From: Agrobacterium tumefaciens
GTDB taxonomy: Bacteria; Pseudomonadota; Alphaproteobacteria; Rhizobiales; Rhizobiaceae
Length of the DNA: 64,000 nt
Direction of reading: 5' to 3'
Assembly (NCBI GenBank): GCA_017744915.1
Contig: JAGIAH010000004.1
Coordinates: forward strand, 124,001 to 188,000
Of this stretch, positions 25,818-34,794 are shown one piece after another; the first letter of the stretch is position 1, and each line of letters opens with the position of its first letter. The notes beneath the pieces are model-generated. The model searched no databases, was not told where the DNA came from, and worked only from the letters and a program-made list of their open reading frames with translations. A program made the translations under genes and the position numbers.

Positions 25818-27170
25818 ATGCCGATAAACATCACCATGCCTGCCCTTTCTCCAACCATGGAAGAGGGTAATCTGGCCAAGTGGCTGGTCAAGGAAGGCGA
25901 CAAGGTCGCACCCGGTGACGTGATCGCCGAGATCGAGACCGACAAGGCGACCATGGAAGTGGAAGCCGTCGACGAAGGCACCGTTGCCAAGCTGGTCGTT
26001 CCGGCCGGCACCGAAGCCGTCAAGGTCAATGCCCTGATCGCGATCCTCGCTGCTGACGGTGAGGATGTTGCCGAGGCGGCAAAGGGCGGCGCTGCCGCTC
26101 CTGCCAAGGCGGAAGCTCCGAAGCAGGAAGCTGCCAAGGCCGAAGCGCCGAAGGAAGAGGCTGCTCCGGCCAAGGCTGAAAAGCCGGCGGCTGATCAGGC
26201 AGCGGCACCTTCCACGCCGGTTGCAAAGTCCGGCGAGCGCATCTTCGCTTCGCCGCTTGCCCGCCGTCTTGCCAAGGAAGCCGGTCTCGACCTTTCGGCC
26301 GTCTCCGGTTCCGGCCCGCATGGCCGCATCGTCAAGACCGACGTGGAAAAAGCTGCTGCCTCCGGCGGTGCGAAGGCTGCTCCGGCCGCCGCGGCATCCG
26401 CAGGCGCACCGGCTCCGGCACTCGCCAAGGGTCCTTCCGACGAAGCCGTTCTCAAGCTGTTCGAGCCGGGTTCCTACGAGCTCGTGCCGCATGACGGCAT
26501 GCGCAAGGTCATCGCCAAGCGTCTGGTCGAATCCAAGCAGACGGTTCCGCATTTCTACGTTTCCGTGGATTGCGAGCTCGACACGCTTCTGGCACTGCGC
26601 GCCCAGCTCAACGCGGCTGCTCCTGAAAAGGACGGCAAGCCGGTCTACAAGCTGTCGGTCAACGACATGGTCATCAAGGCGCTTGCTCTGGCGCTGCGTG
26701 ATGTGCCGGATGCCAACGTCTCCTGGACGGAAAGCGCCATGGTCAAGCACAAGCATTCGGATGTCGGCGTTGCCGTTTCCATTCCGGGTGGCCTGATCAC
26801 GCCGATCATCCGCAAGGCGGAAGAGAAGTCGCTCTCCACCATCTCCAACGAGATGAAGGACTACGGCAAGCGCGCGAAAGAGCGCAAACTGAAGCCCGAG
26901 GAATATCAGGGCGGCACGACCGCCGTGTCCAACATGGGCATGATGGGCGTGAAAAGCTTCTCCGCCGTCATCAACCCGCCGCATGCCACCATTCTGGCGG
27001 TCGGCGCGGGCGAACAGCGCGCTGTCGTGAAGAACGGCGAGATCAAGATCGCCAACGTCATGACGGTCACGCTTTCCACCGACCACCGCTGCGTCGATGG
27101 CGCGCTCGGAGCCGAACTGATCGGCGCCTTCAAGCGCTATATCGAAAACCCGATGGGCATGCTGGTTTGA
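25818..27170 (+). CDS. pdhC: Pyruvate dehydrogenase E2, dihydrolipoamide acetyltransferase
   Basis: A 450-residue E2 with one lipoyl domain (1-78, lipoyl K43), an Ala/Pro/Lys/Glu-rich linker, the peripheral subunit-binding domain (about 141-178, [16 protein letters not shown] and [14 protein letters not shown]), a second Ala/Pro-rich linker and the acetyltransferase domain from about 220. The catalytic motif [12 protein letters not shown] lies near the C-terminus. It forms the core of the complex, accepting acetyl groups from E1 and giving them to CoA. GGGGAGG precedes the start, 14 bases after pdhB. Confidence 0.97.
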   Translation: MPINITMPALSPTMEEGNLAKWLVKEGDKVAPGDVIAEIETDKATMEVEAVDEGTVAKLVVPAGTEAVKVNALIAILAADGEDVAEAAKGGAAAPAKAEAPKQEAAKAEAPKEEAAPAKAEKPAADQAAAPSTPVAKSGERIFASPLARRLAKEAGLDLSAVSGSGPHGRIVKTDVEKAAASGGAKAAPAAAASAGAPAPALAKGPSDEAVLKLFEPGSYELVPHDGMRKVIAKRLVESKQTVPHFYVSVDCELDTLLALRAQLNAAAPEKDGKPVYKLSVNDMVIKALALALRDVPDANVSWTESAMVKHKHSDVGVAVSIPGGLITPIIRKAEEKSLSTISNEMKDYGKRAKERKLKPEEYQGGTTAVSNMGMMGVKSFSAVINPPHATILAVGAGEQRAVVKNGEIKIANVMTVTLSTDHRCVDGALGAELIGAFKRYIENPMGMLV

Positions 27171-27182
27171 TTGGAGAGTGAG

Positions 27183-27827
27183 ATGGTGAAGTCGGTCCTC
27201 TGCTTTGGTGATTCCCTGACCTGGGGATATGATGCGGAAACGGGTGGCCGGCACAGCCATGACGATCTTTGGCCGAGCGTCTTGCAGAAGGCGCTCGGTT
27301 CCGACGTGCATGTGATCCACGAGGGTCTAGGCGGCCGCACCACCGCTTATGACGACCATACGGCCGATTGCGACCGCAACGGGGCAAGACTTCTGCCAAC
27401 GCTGCTGCACAGCCATGCGCCGCTTGACCTCGTCATCATCATGCTCGGCACCAACGACATGAAGCCGTCGATCCACGGATCGGCCATGGTGGCGATGAAG
27501 GGGATCGAGCGTCTGGTGAAACTCACGCGCAACCATGTCTGGCAGGTGCCGGATTGGGAAGCGCCTGACGTGCTGATCGTCGCGCCGCCGCAGCTTTGCG
27601 AAACGGCGAACCCCGTCATGGGCGCGATCTATCGCGATGCAATCGATGAATCGGCGATGCTGGCTTCCGTTTACCGGGACCTTGCCGACGACCTCGATTG
27701 CGGATTTTTCGATGCCGGGTCCGTCGCCCACACGACGCCGGTGGATGGCGTTCATCTCGATGCTGAAAACACACGGGCCATCGGGCGCGGGCTGGAGCCC
27801 GTCGTCCGCATGATGCTCGGACTTTGA
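27183..27827 (+). CDS. SGNH/GDSL-family hydrolase (arylesterase-like)
   Basis: A 214-residue SGNH hydrolase. Block I is LCFGDSLTWGYD with the nucleophile serine, block II glycine is in EGLGGRTT, block III is LGTNDMK and block V is DGVHLD with the catalytic histidine. The ATG at 27183 follows GGAGAG; the frame's TTG at 27171 is too close to the pdhC stop to be preferred. Such proteins hydrolyse aryl or acyl esters in vitro, with unknown natural substrate. It has no signal peptide, so it should be cytoplasmic. It lies inside the pyruvate dehydrogenase operon between pdhC and lpdA. Confidence 0.88.
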   Translation: MVKSVLCFGDSLTWGYDAETGGRHSHDDLWPSVLQKALGSDVHVIHEGLGGRTTAYDDHTADCDRNGARLLPTLLHSHAPLDLVIIMLGTNDMKPSIHGSAMVAMKGIERLVKLTRNHVWQVPDWEAPDVLIVAPPQLCETANPVMGAIYRDAIDESAMLASVYRDLADDLDCGFFDAGSVAHTTPVDGVHLDAENTRAIGRGLEPVVRMMLGL

Positions 27828-27887
27828 CACTCATTCTCGTTTCGGGGCGGTTTACCGTCATCCGAACAAGACAAGGCAGGATTTCCA

Positions 27888-29333
27888 ATGGCTCAATCTT
27901 ATGACGTCATCATCATCGGTTCGGGACCGGGCGGTTATATTGCCGCGATCCGCGCAGCCCAGCTCGGCATGAAGGTTGCCGTCGTGGAGCGCGAGCATCT
28001 TGCCGGCATCTGCTCCAACTGGGGCTGCATCCCGACCAAAGCCCTGCTGCGCACCGCCGATGTCATGCACACCGCCACCCACGCCAAGGATTACGGCCTG
28101 ACGCTGGAAGGCTCGATCAAGCCCGACGTGAAGGCAATCGTCGCCCGCTCGCGCGGCATCGCTGCGCGCATGAACAACGGCGTCGGTTTCCTGTTCAAGA
28201 AGAACAAGGTCGATATCATCTGGGGTGAAGCAAAAATCACCAAGCCGGGCGAAATCGTGGTCGGCAAGTCCACCAAGCCGGTGGTTCAGCCGCAGGGTCC
28301 GGTTCCGAAGAACACGCTGGGCGAGGGCACTTACACAGCCAAGCACATCATCGTCGCCACAGGCGCCCGCCCGCGCGCGCTGCCCGGCATCGAGCCGGAT
28401 GGCAAGCTGATCTGGACCTATTTCGAGGCGATGAAGCCGGAAGAAATGCCGAAGTCGCTGCTCGTCATGGGCTCGGGCGCGATCGGCATCGAATTCGCCA
28501 GCTTCTACCGCACCATGGGCGTCGACGTCACCGTCGTCGAGATCATGAGCCAGGTCATGCCGGTCGAAGATGCGGAAATCTCCACCTTCGCCAAGAAGCA
28601 GCTTGAGAAGCAGGGCATGAAGATCCATCTGGAAACCAAGGTTTCCAAGGTCGAGAAGGGCGCGAACTCTGTCACCGCGACGCTCGAGAAGAAGGATGGT
28701 TCGTCCGAGAAGATCACCGCCGACCGGATGATTTCCGCCGTCGGCGTTGTCGCCAATATCGAAGGCATTGGCCTTGAGGCTGCCGGCGTGAAGACTGACC
28801 GCGGCTTCATCGTCATCGACGGTTACGGCAAGACCAATGTGCCCGGCATCTATGCCATCGGCGATGTTGCCGGCCCGCCGCTGCTCGCCCACAAGGCCGA
28901 GCATGAGGCCGTCATCTGCGTTGAAAAGATCGCCGGTCTGCCGAATGTGCATCCGATGGACAAGCTCAAGATTCCCGGTTGCACCTATTGCAACCCGCAG
29001 GTCGCCTCGGTCGGTCTCACCGAAGCCAAGGCGAAGGAACAGGGTCGCGATATCCGCGTTGGCCGCTTCTCCTTTGCGGCGAATGGCAAGGCGGTCGCTC
29101 TCGGTGAAGACCAGGGCATGGTCAAGACCATCTTCGACAAGAAGACCGGTGAGTTGCTCGGTGCCCATATGGTCGGTGCGGAAGTGACCGAACTCATTCA
29201 GGGCTTCGTCGTCGCCATGAATCTCGAGACGACGGAAGAGGATTTGATGCACACGATCTTCCCGCATCCGACCATTTCGGAATCGATGAAGGAAAGCGTG
29301 CTCGACGCCTACGGACGTGTGCTGAACGCATAA
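27888..29333 (+). CDS. lpdA: Dihydrolipoyl dehydrogenase (E3)
   Basis: A 481-residue flavoprotein that reoxidises dihydrolipoyl groups of the pyruvate dehydrogenase E2 with NAD. The FAD loop is IIGSGPGGYIAAIRAAQLG, the redox disulfide is in GICSNWGCIPTK, the NAD loop is VMGSGAIGIEFA, and the C-terminal catalytic motif is HPHPTIS-like (TIFPHPTISESMKES). About 12 residues around GPVPKNTLGEG form an insert before the GARPRALPG segment, also seen in other alphaproteobacterial E3 proteins. Last gene of the pdh operon. Confidence 0.96.
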   Translation: MAQSYDVIIIGSGPGGYIAAIRAAQLGMKVAVVEREHLAGICSNWGCIPTKALLRTADVMHTATHAKDYGLTLEGSIKPDVKAIVARSRGIAARMNNGVGFLFKKNKVDIIWGEAKITKPGEIVVGKSTKPVVQPQGPVPKNTLGEGTYTAKHIIVATGARPRALPGIEPDGKLIWTYFEAMKPEEMPKSLLVMGSGAIGIEFASFYRTMGVDVTVVEIMSQVMPVEDAEISTFAKKQLEKQGMKIHLETKVSKVEKGANSVTATLEKKDGSSEKITADRMISAVGVVANIEGIGLEAAGVKTDRGFIVIDGYGKTNVPGIYAIGDVAGPPLLAHKAEHEAVICVEKIAGLPNVHPMDKLKIPGCTYCNPQVASVGLTEAKAKEQGRDIRVGRFSFAANGKAVALGEDQGMVKTIFDKKTGELLGAHMVGAEVTELIQGFVVAMNLETTEEDLMHTIFPHPTISESMKESVLDAYGRVLNA

Positions 29334-29346
29334 GTGCCGCGTGATG

Positions 29347-29371
29347 CCCGGCATTGTCTAACCTTGCCGGG
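29347..29371 (+). terminator. Hairpin after lpdA
   Basis: CCCGGCA (29347-29353) pairs with TGCCGGG (29365-29371), 11-base loop, 13 bases after the lpdA stop. There is no T run, so it may mark the transcript end or stabilise it. Confidence 0.45.
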
Positions 29372-29431
29372 TGTCCCATATGTCTCAACGGCGGTTCTTC
29401 AAGGGGAACTGTTCTTTCAGGGAGCGTGGGA

Positions 29432-29680
29432 ATGGAAAGTGTAGGCTGGATTGCAGCAATCATCATCGGCGGTCTCGCCGGCTGGCTTGCGGGCAAACTC
29501 ATGGATATGCGCTTCGGCATCTTCATGAACATCATTCTGGGCATTGTCGGTTCGGTTGTCGCCGTGGCCGTCCTTCGCACCCTCGATGTCTTCGTGCAGG
29601 ACAGCAGGCTCGGTTACTTCGTCACGTCTTTCCTTGGCGCCAGCCTGTTGCTGTTTGTGGCAAAGCTGGTGCGGCGCTAA
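29432..29680 (+). CDS. GlsB/YeaQ/YmgE-family small membrane protein
   Basis: An 82-residue, three-span hydrophobic protein of the transglycosylase-associated family. Spans are near residues 5-22 (GWIAAIIIGGLAGWLAG), 30-50 (IFMNIILGIVGSVVAVAV) and 60-78. The repeated GG-x-AGW-type glycine pattern is the family mark. ATG at 29432 is preferred over the upstream start at 29354 because GGGAGCG precedes it and family members begin with this residue pattern. Members are often stress induced, but the function is unknown. It lies between lpdA and lipA on the same strand. Confidence 0.82.
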   Translation: MESVGWIAAIIIGGLAGWLAGKLMDMRFGIFMNIILGIVGSVVAVAVLRTLDVFVQDSRLGYFVTSFLGASLLLFVAKLVRR

Positions 29681-29783
29681 CGAGCTGCATGATCGGAAGG
29701 GGCTTACGCTTTTTCTGGAATTGTTCTAAAGCATCCGGCCAACAGGTGTTTAGATCGCTAAAGGCGATGGAAGCAGGTTTTTA

Positions 29784-30755
29784 ATGGTCACTATTCTCGA
29801 CAGGACTTCGTCCGAAGAAAAGCGCATTCGCCACCCGGAAAAGGCGCACCGGCCCGATACCGAGGTCATGCGCAAGCCGGAATGGATCCGCGTCAAGGCG
29901 CCGACCTCCAAGGGTTACCACGAGACGCGTGAACTGGTGCGCAGCCACAAGCTGGTGACGGTGTGCGAAGAAGCCGGCTGTCCGAATATCGGCGAGTGCT
30001 GGGACAAGAAACACGCGACCTTCATGATCATGGGTGAAATCTGCACCCGCGCCTGCGCCTTCTGCAACGTCGCAACCGGCAAGCCCAATCCGCTCGACAT
30101 GGACGAGCCTGAGAACGTCGCCAAGGCCGTCAAGCAGATGGGCCTTTCGCACGTCGTCATCACCTCGGTTGACCGCGACGATCTCGCCGATGGCGGTGCT
30201 GAACATTTCGAGAAGGTCATCTGGGCGATCCGTGCCGCGTCTCCGACGACGACCATCGAAATCCTCACCCCCGACTTCCTGAAGAAGCCCGGCGCGCTGG
30301 AGCGTGTCGTCGCCGCCAAGCCTGACGTCTTCAACCACAACATGGAAACCGTTCCGGGCAATTACCTCACGGTTCGCCCCGGCGCGCGTTATTTCCATTC
30401 CGTGCGTCTCTTGCAGCGGGTGAAGGAACTCGACCCCACCATGTTCACCAAGTCCGGCATCATGGTTGGCCTCGGTGAAGAGCGCAATGAAGTGCTGCAG
30501 CTGATGGACGATCTGCGCAGCGCCGATGTGGATTTCCTGACCATCGGCCAATATCTGCAGCCGACCCGCAAGCACCACAAGGTCGAGGCCTTCGTGACGC
30601 CGGAGGAATTCAAGTCCTATGAGACGGTCGCCTATACCAAGGGCTTCCTGATGGTCTCCTCCAGCCCGCTTACTCGCTCTTCGCACCATGCTGGCGACGA
30701 TTTCGAGCGTCTGCGCGCTGCCCGCGAGAAGAAGCTGCTGGCGGCTGCGGAGTAA
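29784..30755 (+). CDS. lipA: Lipoyl synthase
   Basis: A 323-residue radical SAM enzyme that inserts sulfur into octanoyl groups of lipoyl domains. The auxiliary iron-sulfur cluster cysteines are in [12 protein letters not shown], the radical SAM cluster is in [10 protein letters not shown], and the C-terminal RSSHHAG corresponds to the RSSY-type motif, with histidine in place of tyrosine. Substrates encoded in this window are PdhB, PdhC and GcvH. It follows the pdh operon and may be expressed with it or alone. Full length. Confidence 0.96.
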   Translation: MVTILDRTSSEEKRIRHPEKAHRPDTEVMRKPEWIRVKAPTSKGYHETRELVRSHKLVTVCEEAGCPNIGECWDKKHATFMIMGEICTRACAFCNVATGKPNPLDMDEPENVAKAVKQMGLSHVVITSVDRDDLADGGAEHFEKVIWAIRAASPTTTIEILTPDFLKKPGALERVVAAKPDVFNHNMETVPGNYLTVRPGARYFHSVRLLQRVKELDPTMFTKSGIMVGLGEERNEVLQLMDDLRSADVDFLTIGQYLQPTRKHHKVEAFVTPEEFKSYETVAYTKGFLMVSSSPLTRSSHHAGDDFERLRAAREKKLLAAAE

Positions 30756-30816
30756 GGGACGGAAAAGCCCGGCAACACATGGCGTTACGGTTGGGCGATT
30801 TGATCGCTCTCTCCGC

Positions 30817-30905
30817 CGTCATGCTCGGGCCTGTCCCGAGCATCTGCAACCCATGAATTTTATGATAGGTGATTGGATCCTCGGGGCAGGCCCGAGGATG
30901 CGCCG
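30817..30905. repeat. Intergenic palindromic element, copy B (RIME-like)
   Basis: Left arm GCTCGGGCCTGTCCCGAGC is itself a near-perfect palindrome; the right arm holds CCTCGGGGCAGGCCCGAGG. Total about 89 bases between lipA and the convergent EamA gene. Sequence and layout resemble copy C at 47050-47135. Confidence 0.65.
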
Positions 30906-30960
30906 TGTTCGTGACGGTGCCTGTGAAATGGTTCAGCCGCTTGATTGCGGTGTAACCCGA

Positions 30961-31890
30961 TCACGCCACGACCTTCTCCGGCCGGTGCGCCCGCATGCAT
31001 AGCACTACGCTCAGCACCACCGAGCAGATTGCTACGACCTCGATGAGTGTCGGCCCACGCCCTTCCCAGAGAAAGCCGTAAAGCAGCGCAAACAGCGTTT
31101 CGAACAAAATCATCTGCCCGACCATGGTAAGCGGCAGCAGCCGGCTCATCCTGTTCCAGAGTGCGTTGCCGAGAATGGAGGCGGTGAAGCCGAGGACTGC
31201 TGCAACGGTCACGAAGTGCAGCCAGTCTCCCGAACTGTGGCCTTCTCCGCCAAAGGCAAAGGCCGGGATGGCGAGCGCCAGCGCAAGGGCGCCGGTCACC
31301 ACGCCCGTCATCATGTTCCAGTCATCGGCGCTGACATCATGAAGGCGGGACAGCCAGCGGGCATTGCCGACTGCAAAGGCGGTCCATGATGCAAGCGCCC
31401 CCAGCGCACAGGCAAGGCCGATGACGCGGGACATATCCAGCCCACCGTCGCTTTCCATCAGCGATTGCCAGGAAATGCCGATGATGCCGATTGCCCCGAA
31501 AACGAGCGATGGCCAAAGCCGCCGGAGCGACACCGCGCCATGGTCGCGGCTGCCGATGATGGTGACGGCAACCGGCAGGAAACCGATGATGATGGAGGTG
31601 AAGGCGACACCGCTCAGCTTCACCGCCGTCGATATGAAGACATAATAGGCGATGTTGCCGATCATGCTCAGCCAGCCGAGCGCGAACCATTCCCGCGCGC
31701 CGAAATGGGTAGATACCCGCCTCAGGCGCGGCCCGATGATGATGAGGGAAATCAGCCCGTAGGTGAGGTAACGTGCCGTCGAGAGTTGCAGCGCGGAAAA
31801 ATCCGGCACGAGTTTGGGCGCGAGGAATATCCCGCCCCAGAGCGCACCCGCCAGCATGCCGTAAAATACACCGAGACCTGTCCTGTTCAT
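30961..31890 (-). CDS. EamA/DMT-family transporter
   Basis: A 309-residue integral membrane protein of the drug/metabolite transporter superfamily, with about ten hydrophobic segments forming two EamA repeats. Clear spans include YGMLAGALWGGIFLAP at the N-terminus, and GFTASILGNALWNRMSRLLP near residue 245. MNRTGLGVF at 31890 is chosen; the frame extends further upstream but without support. It lies 91 bases downstream of an AraC regulator on the same strand, the common arrangement of a regulator with its exporter or importer. Substrate unknown. Confidence 0.85.
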   Translation of the reverse strand: MNRTGLGVFYGMLAGALWGGIFLAPKLVPDFSALQLSTARYLTYGLISLIIIGPRLRRVSTHFGAREWFALGWLSMIGNIAYYVFISTAVKLSGVAFTSIIIGFLPVAVTIIGSRDHGAVSLRRLWPSLVFGAIGIIGISWQSLMESDGGLDMSRVIGLACALGALASWTAFAVGNARWLSRLHDVSADDWNMMTGVVTGALALALAIPAFAFGGEGHSSGDWLHFVTVAAVLGFTASILGNALWNRMSRLLPLTMVGQMILFETLFALLYGFLWEGRGPTLIEVVAICSVVLSVVLCMRAHRPEKVVA

Positions 31891-31981
31891 GTCTGTCACA
31901 TCCGCATTCACATTTGCCTGCGATGTGCCACAGGCCCTTGCGGCTGTCTTGACAAAAACTCCTGACGAATGAACGGCGGTT

Positions 31982-32716
31982 CTAGTGGATACCGCGGTTG
32001 CGGCGATAGGCGGCAGGTGTTTCGCCCACAATATTGCGCATGGCGCGCGTCAGCGCCGTCTGGTCCGAAAAACCGGCCCTGAGTGCGATTTCGGCAATCT
32101 GCAGGCTGGAATCGGTGAGCAGGGCGCAGATCTTGTCCATGCGAAGCCCGGCCAGCCAGCGGTGAGGCGAGAGACCGAATTCTTCGAGGAACAGCGCATG
32201 CAGGCGGCTGTCGCTGATCGAGGCGCAGGCTGCCAGCATGTCGATGGTCCAGGGGAAGAAAGGCTCCGCCCGGACGACGGCGCCAAGCCAGCGCAGGCGC
32301 TCGCGGATATCGGTTCTTTCATTTGCGAGGCTGTCGACGAGAAGCGGCGCCCATAGGCCGGCGACATCGTCGCGCCGCCCATCCGTTCCGATGAGGCCGC
32401 GCATATAGGCAATCAGTTGCCGTGTATCCGGCGCAATATCAAGAAAGGGACTGCGGGAGAATTTTTCGAGCGTGCGTTCGGAAACGGCACTTTCATCGAG
32501 ATCGACCACCAGCGAATGGTTGATCGCCGTCGCTTCCTGCGTGTGCGGCGCATCTCGATGGATGAAGACGCCGCGTCCGGTGGAAAGCTCATCCTGCCGC
32601 CCGGCTACATCGATCCGCAGGCTACCGGAGACGGGAAGAACGATCTGCACGAAGCCATGCCGCTCCTTCGGTCTTTCCTGCCTGTAGGTTCTGATATCGG
32701 CGGATGCGGATGTCAT
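31982..32716 (-). CDS. AraC-family transcriptional regulator
   Basis: A 244-residue regulator with an N-terminal cupin-like sensor (about residues 15-90, e.g. VLPVSGSLRIDVAGRQ and FIHRDAPHTQEA) and a C-terminal double helix-turn-helix. The second domain includes LLTDSSLQIAEIALRAGFSD and ends TPAAYRRNRG, the AraC signature. The ATG at 32716 is preferred; the TTG at 32740 would add eight residues. It precedes the EamA transporter gene and probably controls it. Inducer unknown. Confidence 0.88.
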   Translation of the reverse strand: MTSASADIRTYRQERPKERHGFVQIVLPVSGSLRIDVAGRQDELSTGRGVFIHRDAPHTQEATAINHSLVVDLDESAVSERTLEKFSRSPFLDIAPDTRQLIAYMRGLIGTDGRRDDVAGLWAPLLVDSLANERTDIRERLRWLGAVVRAEPFFPWTIDMLAACASISDSRLHALFLEEFGLSPHRWLAGLRMDKICALLTDSSLQIAEIALRAGFSDQTALTRAMRNIVGETPAAYRRNRGIH

Positions 32717-32843
32717 GACGTTGTTGTTTCCATTGTGCAAAGAAATGGCCGCCTCGAAAAAGCGGCCGGTTCCATTGCATGATTATGACATCGTCTTGAA
32801 GATTGGGCCAGCCGGCTTTATCGCTCGGCTGTGCCGCTGGCAA

Positions 32844-33020
32844 TTAACAGTCTTCCTTGGCGGTCGATTCGCCGCGTTTGCGCTTGCGCAGAACCGGCTT
32901 GTTCTCTCTCGCTTCGCATTTCGCGACGTCGATGAGATAGGCAAGGACCGGCATGCCGTTCATCGATGCGAGTTGCTTGGCGGATTCGAGAAGGTTGATG
33001 ATGTTGGAAAAATCGTCCAT
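32844..33020 (-). CDS. Small hypothetical protein
   Basis: A 58-residue ORF: an amphipathic first half (FSNIINLLESAKQLASMNG, then MPVLAYLIDVAKCEA) and a basic C-terminus rich in Lys and Arg. The longer frame to 33170 contains low-quality sequence, so the start at 33020 is chosen. It lies in the 550-base gap between the AraC gene and the P-loop gene, which holds nothing else recognisable. The helical pattern looks like a conserved rhizobial small protein, but this is from memory and the function is unknown. Confidence 0.45.
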   Translation of the reverse strand: MDDFSNIINLLESAKQLASMNGMPVLAYLIDVAKCEARENKPVLRKRKRGESTAKEDC

Positions 33021-33268
33021 CGGCTCACTCAGTGGCTCAAAGCGGTTATGTATCGGGTCTGAACCCAAGGATGAAGAGGCGCGGGGAAATCGGGAGGGCC
33101 CGGCGCGTTTGCATCCAGTGGGTGTAATATTAGACGCAAATAAATAGCAATCCCTGAGACGGGGTTGCAATAGTCAATTTTCCGTAACTGCCATGCGCAA
33201 CGACAATACCGTGCCCGGTGGCTATTGCGTGACGGAAATATATCCAGCGGTCAGATGAGGTTTATGAA

Positions 33269-33838
33269 ATGCCGAACTATCTTCACAGGGTGGAAGATGC
33301 CGCGACGATTATCGCCGGGGCGCAACGCATCCTGGTCGTCGGCTGCTCCGGCGGCGGCAAATCGACGCTTTCGCAGAAGCTCGCGCGCAATTTCGGACTT
33401 CGCTACATCTCCATGGATCGTGAAGTTTTCTGGCTGCCCGGCTGGCAGGCGCGCCCGCGTGAGGAGCAACGGCAGAGGATCGCCGCCATCATCACCGAGG
33501 AGCGCTGGCTGATGGATGGCAGCAATCCATCGTCTTTTGACATGCGCCTGCCGAGGTCACATATCGTTGTATGGGTGCGCATGCCGCGCTGGCTCTGCCT
33601 GTGGGGCGCCGTCAGCCGGGCGATCAGGGGATATGGCAAGGCGCGGCCGGAAATGGCCGAAGGGTGCCCGGAAAGGATAGACGTCGATTTCCTGCGCTAT
33701 ATCTGGAATTTCGAACGTCGCCATGCCCCGATCTTTGAGCAGAATTTTGCCCTTTACGGTCAGGGTGTGCCGGTATTCCAGCTGAAAAGCCGAAAACAGT
33801 TTCGCCGCCTTCTTGATCTTCTGCGCATCGCGGATTAA
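33269..33838 (+). CDS. P-loop ATPase, FlaR/adenylate-kinase-like
   Basis: A 189-residue P-loop protein with Walker A GCSGGGKST at residues 25-33. It continues with LARNFGLRYISMDREVFWLPGW, RPREEQRQRIAAII and RWLMDGS, the pattern of the DNA-topology-modulation FlaR-like and adenylate-kinase-related proteins. It probably phosphorylates a nucleotide-like small molecule, but no substrate can be named. It lies nine bases upstream of the ratA-like gene, so the two are co-transcribed. Confidence 0.78.
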   Translation: MPNYLHRVEDAATIIAGAQRILVVGCSGGGKSTLSQKLARNFGLRYISMDREVFWLPGWQARPREEQRQRIAAIITEERWLMDGSNPSSFDMRLPRSHIVVWVRMPRWLCLWGAVSRAIRGYGKARPEMAEGCPERIDVDFLRYIWNFERRHAPIFEQNFALYGQGVPVFQLKSRKQFRRLLDLLRIAD

Positions 33839-33847
33839 CTGCCGCTT

Positions 33848-34303
33848 ATGCCCCAGTTCGAAACGCATCGCTTTGTCAAACACTCGCCAGACCGCATGTA
33901 CGACCTTGTCGCCGATGTGGAGACCTATCCGCAGTTTCTGCCCCTTTGCGAAGCGCTCGTCGTCCGCTCGCGCAAGGAACGGGATGGCAAGGTGCTGCTG
34001 GTGGCGGATATGACGGTGGGCTACAAGGCCATTCGCGAAACCTTCACCACACAGGTTCTGTTGAATCCGGCCGAGCGCGCCATCGATGTGAAATATATCG
34101 ATGGGCCGTTCAGATATCTCGATAATCGCTGGCGTTTCGAAGAGGCCGAAGATGGCGGCACGGCCATTCATTTCTTCATCGATTATGAATTCAAGAGCCG
34201 GTTGCTGGGTGCAGTGATGGGCTCGATGTTCGACCGGGCTTTCCGCATGTTCGCAGAAGCCTTCGAGACCCGCGCCGACAAAATCTACACCGACCCAGCC
34301 TGA
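33848..34303 (+). CDS. Coq10/RatA-family START-domain protein
   Basis: A 151-residue single-domain protein of the START-like polyketide cyclase family. The opening MPQFETHRFVKHSPDRMYDL, with VADVETYPQFLPLCEA, matches the ubiquinone-binding Coq10 and RatA proteins. It probably binds ubiquinone and aids respiratory chain function; the RatA toxin label is only a database name for this family. In alphaproteobacteria this gene is usually near lipA, as here after an insert of four genes. The end overlaps the convergent cinA-like gene by 19 bases. Confidence 0.88.
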   Translation: MPQFETHRFVKHSPDRMYDLVADVETYPQFLPLCEALVVRSRKERDGKVLLVADMTVGYKAIRETFTTQVLLNPAERAIDVKYIDGPFRYLDNRWRFEEAEDGGTAIHFFIDYEFKSRLLGAVMGSMFDRAFRMFAEAFETRADKIYTDPA

Positions 34304-34794
34304 TTGAGGGCAATCAGCATCTCAAGCGCGGTTTTCACCGTCGCAAGCCGGATTTCGGTGCGGCCAATCTCGCCGTAACGCATCTCCTTATGCTGCCACC
34401 CGCCAGAACGCGCCTTGGCGGCCAGATGCACCAGCCCTACCGGCTTTTCGGCTGAACCGCCGCCCGGACCGGCAATGCCGGTCACCGCCACGGCGAAATC
34501 CGCGCGCGACCGGAAGAGGGCGCCATGCGCCATTTGCAACGCGGTCTGTCGTGAGACTGCACCGAATGTCGCCAGCGTCTCGGCGCCAACCCCCAGCATG
34601 TCCCGCTTGGCGTCATTGGTATAGGTGACGAAACCACGATCGACGACGGCGGAGGAGCCGGCAATTTCCGTCAGTGCGCCGGCGATCAGTCCTCCGGTAC
34701 AGCTTTCCGCCGTCGAGACCATCAAACCACGGGCGGTGAAATCAGTGATGATCCGCCGTGCCAGTTCTTCGATGTCTTCGGGGAAAAGGCTCAT
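34285..34794 (-). CDS. CinA-family nicotinamide-nucleotide amidohydrolase (PncC type)
   Basis: A 169-residue protein equal to the C-terminal domain of CinA, without the N-terminal molybdopterin-binding-like domain. Motifs are [29 protein letters not shown] and [19 protein letters not shown]. This domain deamidates nicotinamide mononucleotide. The start overlaps the ispDF stop by four bases (ATGA), indicating coupling. Confidence 0.92.
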   Translation of the reverse strand: MSLFPEDIEELARRIITDFTARGLMVSTAESCTGGLIAGALTEIAGSSAVVDRGFVTYTNDAKRDMLGVGAETLATFGAVSRQTALQMAHGALFRSRADFAVAVTGIAGPGGGSAEKPVGLVHLAAKARSGGWQHKEMRYGEIGRTEIRLATVKTALEMLIALNQAGSV

